A stretch of 64,000 bases of DNA from CAJINA01 sp964647585 (GTDB lineage Bacteria; Desulfobacterota; Desulfobacteria; Desulfobacterales; CAJINA01), in NCBI GenBank assembly GCA_964647585.1, contig CAZYGG010000008.1, positions 20,924-84,923 of the forward strand. The letters are read 5' to 3'. Position numbers and translations under genes: made by a program. The notes beneath the pieces are model-generated. The model worked only from the letters and a program-made list of their open reading frames with translations. It was not told the origin of the DNA and ran no database searches. Shown piece after piece: positions 51,220 through 57,641 of this stretch (its first letter is position 1; each line of letters begins with the position of its first letter).

Positions 51220-51374
51220 TGTCACTCTGAGCGTAGCGAAGAGTCCCCCACATGCCAAGGCCATCTTTCATCGTAAGGGATTCTTCGTCGCCTGCCGGGC
51301 GTCTTGTGCGGCGTAGCCCACGGGGCGAAGACGTAAGCTTACAGCGAAGCCTGGTTTCACTCCTCAGAGTGACA
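51220..51374. repeat. TGTCA/TGACA repeat, copy 5, interrupted by a 64-bp insertion
   Basis: Starts and ends like the other copies but is 155 bp. Extra sequence is inserted in the right arm, starting CTGCCGGGCGTCTTG and ending near GAAGCCTGGTTT, and itself carries CGTCTT/AAGACG inverted ends. Confidence 0.8.
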
Positions 51375-51512
51375 TGATAGCGGAACGTATTTATGATAAC
51401 CGGTATAAAGAGTCAGATGTGTTTTGAAATAAAGCCTGCGCCACCACGCTCCGGTTAGACGAAGCGCGGCCGGCAGGGAATCCAAGACGTGGTGAGGCCG
51501 CTTACCGGCTTG
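51375..51512. other. Intergenic stretch downstream of copy 5
   Basis: No gene seen. Contains loosely palindromic CACCACG..GTGGTGAGG sequence near 51433-51497, between the converging RND and rubrerythrin genes. Confidence 0.35.
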
Positions 51513-52088
51513 TCACCAGTTTTTGTATAAAAGTTCGAAATAGCCCCGGGGTTTCACGCAGGCCGGGCACTTGTCCGGGGGAGAATCGCCCGTATGCAGG
51601 TAGCCGCAATTCAGGCAGCGCCAGGTGGTTTCCCGGTCCCTCTGAAACGTCCGGCCGGTGGCGATGTTCTCAGCCAGTTCCAGATACATCTCTTCGTGAT
51701 GCTCTTCCGCAACCGTGATGGCACTGAACGTGTCGGCCGCCCTTTGAAAACCTTCTTCAACGGCAACTTTTGCAAACACCGGGTACATTTCCGTACTCAC
51801 AACCCGTTCAAGGTCTGCTGCCGACAAAAGGTTTGAGCGGGTGTCCTTTATCACCCCGGCCGGGTAAGCCCAGGTGATCTCCAGATCGCCGCCGTTGAAG
51901 AATTTGAAAAATCGCAGGGCGTGTTCATACTCCTCGTCGGCCGTGTCGTTGAAGATCCTGGCAATCTGGGCATACCCCTCCTGCAGAGCCTGGGTTGCAA
52001 AAAAATTGTACCGGGTCCTTGCCTGGGCCTCGGCCGCAAATGAAATAAGCAGGTTTTTTGCGGTCCGGCTTTCTTTGAATTTGCCCAT
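51513..52088 (-). CDS. Rubrerythrin, second copy
   Basis: A 191-residue paralogue of the protein at 38075-38650, clearly diverged. The diiron domain has AEAQARTRYNFFA, ADEEYEHALRFF (ExxH) and ITVAEEHHEEMY (ExxH), and the rubredoxin domain has WRCLNCGYLHTG..CPACVKPRGYFELL. It reduces peroxide with electrons from rubredoxin or the adjacent ferredoxin, whose gene ends 12 bp upstream. The two are cotranscribed on the minus strand. Confidence 0.95.
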   Translation of the reverse strand: MGKFKESRTAKNLLISFAAEAQARTRYNFFATQALQEGYAQIARIFNDTADEEYEHALRFFKFFNGGDLEITWAYPAGVIKDTRSNLLSAADLERVVSTEMYPVFAKVAVEEGFQRAADTFSAITVAEEHHEEMYLELAENIATGRTFQRDRETTWRCLNCGYLHTGDSPPDKCPACVKPRGYFELLYKNW

Positions 52089-52100
52089 AAGATCCTCGCG

Positions 52101-52292
52101 TTATTCTTCTACGGTAATCGCGTCGGCACCGCATTCATCCGCTGCCTGGCGTACAATCTTTTCAAGGTGTTCAGGAATCACATCAAGTTTAACGATGGAT
52201 TTGAGTTGATCTTCGTCATACTCGAATACTTCGGGACAAAGATTGTTACAATTGCGGTCCCCCATACACATTTTGGAAATGGTTACTTTCAT
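52101..52292 (-). CDS. Small single-cluster ferredoxin, variant cysteine spacing (63 aa)
   Basis: Sixty-three residues from the ATG at 52292, preceded by AAGGAGAG. MCMGDRNCNNLCPEVF provides C-x5-C-x3-CP instead of the common C-x2-C-x2-C-x3-CP, and a last Cys lies in DECGADAITVEE. This fits a [3Fe-4S] or incomplete [4Fe-4S] ferredoxin. It precedes the second rubrerythrin in the same operon and may be its electron donor (inferred). Confidence 0.88.
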   Translation of the reverse strand: MKVTISKMCMGDRNCNNLCPEVFEYDEDQLKSIVKLDVIPEHLEKIVRQAADECGADAITVEE

Positions 52293-52399
52293 CAATCTCT
52301 CCTTTGTAGAATGGTTATTATGCCTGTCGCTATCTCCGCTGTGTTGCTTCGCAGGCGCAGGCCGGTTGGGTCTTTAAACGCTGTAGCTATTAGTTTCAT

Positions 52400-53182
52400 T
52401 CACAGCCGCCAGCGGATCAAGCGCTTTTCAAAGTCAATCTTGTATTCCACATGTTTCAGAAAATTCATGCCCAGCAGGCCTTTGCTCATCTCTTCCCGGC
52501 CATGATGCGGAATGATGGAAACCGCGTGGTTTTTCATCCGGAAAGGACCGACCTGGATATAATCCAGTGTCGCTTCCGCGGTATCCACGTAGCTGCCGTC
52601 GGCCACCCGGGACCGGGATTGCACGCTGTCATCGATTTCCAGCGCCTGGGCGATATCCGCCTGCAGGGAGGTCCTGGTGGCCCCGGTGTCAAACGTTAGC
52701 AGAATCGCTTTCACCGCGCCGCGGTAACATATTTTCACCGGTATGAACACCCGGTTATTGTCGATAAACACCTTTGTCTCGACCGTCCGGCCCTGCCCGC
52801 CGGCGTGTACCGGCGGGGCTTCGACCGGCGATATATAGACCGGCTCGCCCTGCAGGACCGACAGGCTGTTCACGTCGAAATCGTTCCTGGATTGGGAAAA
52901 CCGCCTGACACCGGATTCATCCACCCATGAAAAGATTTCCACCTTGTCGCTGTCCGGCGGTGCCTTTGCCACGATTGAGGGTGTGTACTTATTGATTTTA
53001 ATGGGGGTCGGCGGCTTGTAGACAGCTGCGTCCACACTGGAAGACAGGGCCTTGGAACGAACCGGGGTCAAAGCGGTCAGGAGGGTCTGCAGCCTGTCCG
53101 TTCCGGCCATGTATGCTGTAAGGGCGATCACGTGAACGGTGACAACCGCCAGCACGGTAATGATAATGGAACGCCTGTTCAT
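52400..53182 (-). CDS. Membrane-anchored retropepsin-like aspartic protease
   Basis: A 260-residue protein. Residues 8-26 are a transmembrane anchor. A short DUF4124-like segment (EIFSWVDESGVRRFSQSRNDF, about 82-102) follows, then a retropepsin fold with catalytic D165 in LTFDTGATRTSL and the second hallmark GLLGMNFLKHVEYKIDF near the C-terminus. One catalytic Asp per chain means it works as a dimer, as in retroviral and bacterial clan AA proteases. Substrate unknown; the active domain is predicted to face the periplasm. Minus strand, after the ferredoxin-rubrerythrin pair in reading direction upstream. Confidence 0.87.
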   Translation of the reverse strand: MNRRSIIITVLAVVTVHVIALTAYMAGTDRLQTLLTALTPVRSKALSSSVDAAVYKPPTPIKINKYTPSIVAKAPPDSDKVEIFSWVDESGVRRFSQSRNDFDVNSLSVLQGEPVYISPVEAPPVHAGGQGRTVETKVFIDNNRVFIPVKICYRGAVKAILLTFDTGATRTSLQADIAQALEIDDSVQSRSRVADGSYVDTAEATLDYIQVGPFRMKNHAVSIIPHHGREEMSKGLLGMNFLKHVEYKIDFEKRLIRWRL

Positions 53183-53354
53183 TGTTCGATCCTGCTAAAA
53201 ATTGAGGATCGCTATACAATATAGGGAGTTAGCACAACACGTCAACAAAAAAAGCGCGTCGATCCCTTTCAGGGGGTTTCCCGGCGGGGAATGAAACGGT
53301 ATAAGCAATTCTCTTCTTCAGCCTGCGGCTGCCTGACTTTGACATAGCGTTTCC
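53183..53354. other. Intergenic stretch with repeat fragment
   Basis: Holds the promoter region of the retropepsin gene and a fragment of the CTTCAGCCTGCGGCTG repeat near 53315-53330. No gene seen. Confidence 0.35.
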
Positions 53355-53474
53355 TCAAATTCCTAAAAAGCGCTGCACCAGCTTGCCTTTCATCTTCTTT
53401 CCAAAACGGTTTTCCAGGATGGTCAGCAAGGAAAGGTCATCCGGGTGGGTGGTGAGGCATTCGTAGCCGTTATC
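53355..53474 (-). pseudogene. Possible C-terminal gene remnant
   Basis: A minus-strand frame of about 38 codons reads NDNGYECLTTHPDDLSLL, then TILENRFGKKMKGK, LVQRFLGI and a stop. It looks like a real protein end but has no start codon or ribosome-binding site, and begins just beyond the stop of the paraoxonase-like gene in another frame. I do not recognise the parent family. Confidence 0.3.
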
Positions 53475-54522
53475 ATTTCAAACGGCAATCTAATATCTTC
53501 TCTTCGAAAATCGATCCGATCAACAACCGGTCCTGATACACCGCGCCAACGCTGGCGCCGGAAAGCACCTCACCGTCATTGAGATAAACTTCATCGATCC
53601 GGGGCTGCCCACCTTCATTCAGGGTAACCCGTAAAACCTGGGAAGGCGAAAACTTGCCCGGATCCTTGAAGTGCTCAACTAACTTTAAGAGCTGAGGGTG
53701 CGCCCCGATCCAGAGGGCCCCCTCCGGGCCTATCTCGATATTGTCCAGGCCGGTATCGAAGGAGAGGCTCTCTTTGAGGGTCAGCTCTCCGGATTTCAGC
53801 TCCCGGTCGAAAACTTTCAGGGTCATCTGCGTTGTACCGGCCACGTAAAGATGATGGCCATCCGGGCTGACCGTGATCCCATTGGGATAGCCGATCCCGG
53901 TGGCCGCCTCATGGAAACCGCGCCCGTTATAATAGACGATGTTGGCTATGGGCAGCTTGAGATAGTCTTCCAGCGTTTTCAGAAAACCACCGGTGTAACG
54001 GTGGTCATTGGAGGCATAAAAACTGTCCCGGCCAGCGGCGGCTACATCGTTGGGCGACACCAGGGCAGGATCCGCAACCGTTTTGCGATGGGCCAACCCC
54101 TCTGCCTTGAGATCATAAATTTCGACCTTGTGGGTCCCTCCGGAATGGTTGATAACGAAAAGGGTATCTCGGCCGGCAGGGTCAACAAACAGGCTGATGC
54201 CATGTGGTTGAAAATCAGGCCCGGGCCCGGAGGTCAGCTTGACTGGAACCGGTTGGTCTACTTTCAGGTCGTAGGCATAGATTCCTCCGTGACCGTTCTG
54301 ACCGGCCCTCAAGGCCCGGCGGTCACAGGCGGAAATATAGGCCACACCGGTTCCGGGATGAATGGTGATATCTTCAGCGCCAACCACTCCCCGAACCACC
54401 CGGCAAGTACCGGAAAAATGGGGCTCTATGGTTTTAAACTGCCCGGCCGACCACAACAGATGAACCACCCAGCCCGTCACCGCAAGCACCAGAATCAGCA
54501 GCACCCCCAGAACCTTCTTCAT
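53473..54522 (-). CDS. Paraoxonase/arylesterase-like beta-propeller protein
   Basis: A 349-residue protein with an N-terminal membrane anchor or uncleaved signal (VLGVLLILVLAVTGWVVHLLW). The propeller shows the calcium-site and family blocks of serum paraoxonases: VGAEDITIHPGTGVAYIS, FQPHGISLFVD, SPNDVAAAGRDSFYASNDHR, GYPNGITVSPDGHHLYVAGT and LDNIEIGPEGALWIGAHP. It may hydrolyse lactones or esters in the periplasm; bacterial members can act on acyl-homoserine lactones, but that is not shown. It is next to a membrane protein of unknown function on the same strand. Confidence 0.85.
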   Translation of the reverse strand: MKKVLGVLLILVLAVTGWVVHLLWSAGQFKTIEPHFSGTCRVVRGVVGAEDITIHPGTGVAYISACDRRALRAGQNGHGGIYAYDLKVDQPVPVKLTSGPGPDFQPHGISLFVDPAGRDTLFVINHSGGTHKVEIYDLKAEGLAHRKTVADPALVSPNDVAAAGRDSFYASNDHRYTGGFLKTLEDYLKLPIANIVYYNGRGFHEAATGIGYPNGITVSPDGHHLYVAGTTQMTLKVFDRELKSGELTLKESLSFDTGLDNIEIGPEGALWIGAHPQLLKLVEHFKDPGKFSPSQVLRVTLNEGGQPRIDEVYLNDGEVLSGASVGAVYQDRLLIGSIFEEKILDCRLK

Positions 54523-54573
54523 CTTCTCTCGCTTTCTCTGGAAGCCATCTCAAAAATCGGCAGGTTTGCGGGC

Positions 54574-55017
54574 TCACTTATTACCGTTTGCCGCCTCAAC
54601 AATACGAATGTAGTTCTTCGCCGTGGTTTCGAGTTTAAAATTGTGGCCGGCCATCTGGAAGCCTTTTTCCGCAGTCTCGATATCCAGCCTGTATTTGTAA
54701 GGTCTTTCCGGATCGAGATCGGGAATGATGACATCAATCAGGCATATGGAACCCCCTGCGAGTCCCCGGTAGATCAGATTCATTTTGCCTATCGACTGAC
54801 TCTGGTCCCGGTGGAGAACATACCGGCCATTAGTGGCATCGGCCGCCCGGTTTTCGTTAGGAAAGGTATTCGCGCGGTCCGAGCTGCCCGGCAGGTTGTG
54901 AATGGAGTGCCGGAATGCAAACCGCTGGCTGAAATGATAAAAAATCAGGAAAAGCAAAAAGCCGAATAGCACGAACCCAAGTAAGTTCGCCAGTTTTTGG
55001 CCAGTCCGTTTTTCCAT
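54574..55017 (-). CDS. Unknown membrane-anchored protein (147 aa)
   Basis: One hydrophobic helix (ANLLGFVLFGFLLFLIFYHF, about 9-28) followed by a soluble domain with a predicted beta-rich part (SICLIDVIIPDLDPERPYKYRLDIETAEKGFQM, NYIRIVEAAN). I take MEKRTGQKL as the start because GAGGAC lies close upstream; the frame is open to 55062. It lies 51 bp upstream of the paraoxonase-like gene and is probably cotranscribed. I do not recognise the family. Confidence 0.7.
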   Translation of the reverse strand: MEKRTGQKLANLLGFVLFGFLLFLIFYHFSQRFAFRHSIHNLPGSSDRANTFPNENRAADATNGRYVLHRDQSQSIGKMNLIYRGLAGGSICLIDVIIPDLDPERPYKYRLDIETAEKGFQMAGHNFKLETTAKNYIRIVEAANGNK

Positions 55018-55232
55018 ATCGTCCTCTAGTATCCACCCGAAAGCTGGGATCCGGGTCGTCATAAAAGTCCCGCTGTTTTCACCTATAGGGATAATATAGG
55101 GCTGCCGGCCGGCCGGGTCAAGCCGGATACCGTCCCTGAAATAGTGTTGTGTCTCTTTAGTTTCTTATAGAATGGCACTGCCGCAACAATGCTTTAAATT
55201 GACTTAAAATCCGAAATCTGAATTTCGGAATG

Positions 55233-55406
55233 TTCTCAAGGCGAACGCCGCAACCTCTAAACAATAGGGCAAATCATAATGACCAAAAGAAACAAACAAA
55301 ACCTGTCATTACAAACAGGTAGCCGTTGTTTTGGTCATTTGATTTTTTTGAATTTTGAATTTGTTTCGATTTTCGTGCTTCGTATTTGCGGCGTTCGCCT
55401 TGAGAA
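55233..55406. repeat. MITE-like inverted-repeat element, 174 bp, with 21-bp perfect ends
   Basis: The 21 bases at 55233-55253 (TTCTCAAGGCGAACGCC..) are the exact reverse complement of 55386-55406. Inside, ATGACCAAAA pairs with TTTTGGTCAT, and the apex is CCTGT-cattacaa-ACAGG. No coding sequence. Confidence 0.85.
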
Positions 55407-55449
55407 CCGTGCGAAATTAGTTAACCGCATTAACCCGATTTTAAATTTT

Positions 55450-55526
55450 ACGCCCAACGCTGGGATTGGGCCAATCAGTCGTCGCCTTCCGGAATGCCGG
55501 ACAAGAAGACTTTTTTGAGATGGGTT
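55450..55526. repeat. Partial family H hairpin repeat, copy 3
   Basis: CGCCCAACGCTGGGATTGGGCC..AAGACTTTTTTGAGATGGGTT matches the right arm of 44651-44817, with about 33 extra bases in the middle. A left-end fragment (GACCCATCTAAAAAACG) is at 57027. Confidence 0.65.
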
Positions 55527-55546
55527 CTATTGCCACCGCCGGCGGA

Positions 55547-56989
55547 TCAGATGCCGCGAATGGCGATAAAATAGTCTTTCCGGCGGCCCATGAGAACACC
55601 GACTTCTTTGTAATTCGGGCGTAATTGTTGATCCATCAAACTTATGTTGCGCGCCTGGATTTCTTCAACCACATCTGCTGCCTGCGTATTGAGGGTTCTC
55701 CGAATGACCGCTTCAATAAGATCATTCTTAAAAGGCTTGTTAACGTCACTAATGTGGTAAGAGTCCGACGGCAATTTACCGACCGCCTCCCTGACCCACT
55801 TTGTGTTTGAATATTTGTCAACATAGATTGCCTCAACCCCCATCTGCCTGGCCAGGTCTTTAACCGTTGTAAATAAAGCCTGCAATAAGTCCATGCGCCG
55901 GGCGTAAATACGCCGGGATATGTTCCGGTTTCTTTTTCCCCTGAGAAAATCCCGGATGGAAGGAATCGTTTCGATGGCATCGAGCATCAATACCCGCCGG
56001 CCCTGGATGATCAGCGGCAGAATGTGGCCCTTAAGTACCCGCCGCCCGTGAAAAAAGACATCCAGAACACGATAGTAGGGGTCCAGCAGCCATGAATACA
56101 CGGTCCAGTGGATATTGGCGATTTCCGGATCGACCTGACTGCGCACCTCGCTGGCTGTGCAGTCGCCATAGTAATCACCGGAATGCAAAAAGGCGTCGTT
56201 CCTCCGGGCATACGCGACTTCTATGCCTGTTTTACGAAGATATCTGAAGCTGTCCAGGGCACCCGGCTGCCCGAAATAGGGATTCTCGGCGTATGCCGCC
56301 ACCACCTGGGCGACTTCATCTGCATACACACTGTAAAAAAGGTCCGGGTTGGCCGCAAACAGAGGGTGATGGATGAATCGTTTCTTTAGGCGGTACCGGA
56401 CCAGGAGATCGGACAACCACAGGATTTGCCGGTCAATATGCGTACAGGCCGCGTTCTGGCGCAACAACCTTTTCGCCTGCCGTTTTAAGAGCTCGATGGT
56501 GGCGCCGATAACCTCCGGAAAATAGTCCTGCAGGGTGGCAGCCGTCAGGTGCCTGAAGGCCCGGCCGGTTATCGGTTTGAGATAGGCCATTTTAGCGGCC
56601 GTGGATTTTCCCAGGATCCGTTGGGAATTTATCTGTTGCAGGTGGGCCAGCGCCTGTTCGAAATCAACCTGGAGACCGGCCACATCAACGCCGAAAATCT
56701 CCCGAATCCCCCGGGCAACCAGCCGGGGAGAATTCAGGTTAAAGAGAGGTTCGGGGTCTATTTCCCAATGGGTTAACAGGTTATACCTATCGGCCTGGCT
56801 GGCTTCGTAAACAAACGGTTCGACATCTTCAAAAACTTCCAGCAGCGCCAGGGAGACGGCCACGGCAGCTCTGTTTTTACGAAACCGGCCAGTGGGCGGG
56901 GACAACTTGGCAGCCGGCATATGCTCGGGTTGGTACAACGCCGCAATTCTCTCTCGGGCGAGTGCCAGTGTGGGAGTCAGGTCATCCAT
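55547..56989 (-). CDS. Large protein of unknown function (480 aa)
   Basis: A 480-residue soluble protein with normal codon use and no signal peptide or transmembrane helix. The first 220 residues are helix-rich with many basic pairs (RFRKNRAAVAVSLALLEVFEDVEPFVYEASQADRYNLLTHW). The middle has the aromatic block HSGDYYGDCTASEVRSQVDPEIANIHWTVYSWLLDPYYRVL, and a basic C-terminal half follows. DYYGDCTA could be a catalytic Cys site, but I cannot match it to a family. It stands alone on the minus strand between repeat fragments. The ribosome-binding site is weak. Confidence 0.72.
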   Translation of the reverse strand: MDDLTPTLALARERIAALYQPEHMPAAKLSPPTGRFRKNRAAVAVSLALLEVFEDVEPFVYEASQADRYNLLTHWEIDPEPLFNLNSPRLVARGIREIFGVDVAGLQVDFEQALAHLQQINSQRILGKSTAAKMAYLKPITGRAFRHLTAATLQDYFPEVIGATIELLKRQAKRLLRQNAACTHIDRQILWLSDLLVRYRLKKRFIHHPLFAANPDLFYSVYADEVAQVVAAYAENPYFGQPGALDSFRYLRKTGIEVAYARRNDAFLHSGDYYGDCTASEVRSQVDPEIANIHWTVYSWLLDPYYRVLDVFFHGRRVLKGHILPLIIQGRRVLMLDAIETIPSIRDFLRGKRNRNISRRIYARRMDLLQALFTTVKDLARQMGVEAIYVDKYSNTKWVREAVGKLPSDSYHISDVNKPFKNDLIEAVIRRTLNTQAADVVEEIQARNISLMDQQLRPNYKEVGVLMGRRKDYFIAIRGI

Positions 56990-57306
56990 GACATGCTTTC
57001 AGATAAAATAGGAGCAGCTTTATTTCGGACCCATCTAAAAAACGAATCCCGGCCATAATCGTATCATCCATTTTCGCAAAGAAAATACTCGCCTGTGCAA
57101 GTTATCCGCGGCTTGCATCCCACCCGAATAGAAAACCGGGCGGGGAAAATATTAACCGGGGAAGCCACCGGGTGTCAATGGAGTATGTTGAAAATATACA
57201 TGATCTTAGTATTTGACCTTTTCAGGCGGGCTTTGATAGGGTGCAGTTAAGACCCGGCCGGTATTTCAAAACACCGGTGTTGGAAACACCCGTTCCTGAG
57301 TAAAAA

Positions 57307-57325
57307 TCTGGCCCAGAGGGCCAGA
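57307..57325. terminator. Stem-loop, 8-bp stem
   Basis: TCTGGCCC and GGGCCAGA pair around AGA, preceded by A5 and followed by CTTTGGG. Similar in sequence to the stem at 15092-15116, and like it placed just ahead of a family G element. Confidence 0.5.
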
Positions 57326-57403
57326 CTTTGGGTTGCCCCTGTCGTAAAGCCCAGCTTACCACGGGGAAAGGGGCCGACTTGGAGAAACACCGGATTCAGG
57401 CTG

Positions 57404-57548
57404 ATAGGCTGTCGGCATTTAGGCTAAAGGAAAATCCCTTTCACACCCGTTTTAAGCGACGCAGGCTGGTAACAACAACCAGTGACAGCTCGGTTTGGAA
57501 ATCGTAGATTTCCTGGTTTTCCTAACAGTCTTCAGCCTACAGCCTAAA
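57404..57548. repeat. TIR-bounded element, family G copy 2 (about 145 bp)
   Basis: Ends ATAGGCTGTCGGC..TTTAGGCTAAAGGAAAA and CCTAACAGTCTTCAGCC..TACAGCCTAAA match copy 1 at 15124-15287; the interior does not. Confidence 0.7.
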
Positions 57549-57568
57549 CAACCTACTCACAGATACCA

Positions 57569-57634
57569 CGGTGTAGCTAATTATCGCTGACCTGGCCCAG
57601 AGAACTACTTATTTAAAGGCAGAATAGAAAAGGG
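57569..57634 (+). other. Conserved non-coding block shared with 34861-34925, here as a leader
   Basis: Aligns ungapped over 60 bases with the copy upstream of nifU and ends about 8 bp before the ATG at 57642, so it is likely part of that gene's leader. Confidence 0.55.
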
Positions 57635-57641
57635 TGCCGCC

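Larger units (their letters stand above)
55063..55546. other. Intergenic region with MITE-like hairpin, 484 bp
   Basis: Contains a small hairpin CCGAAAT-CTGA-ATTTCGG (55211-55228), the 174-bp inverted-repeat element at 55233-55406 and a partial family H repeat at 55450-55526. No gene supported. Confidence 0.5.
56990..57641. other. Intergenic region, 652 bp
   Basis: Contains a left-end fragment of family H (57027-57045), the stem TCTGGCCC-AGA-GGGCCAGA (57307-57325), the TIR-bounded element 57404-57548 and the conserved block 57569-57634. No gene seen. Confidence 0.5.
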
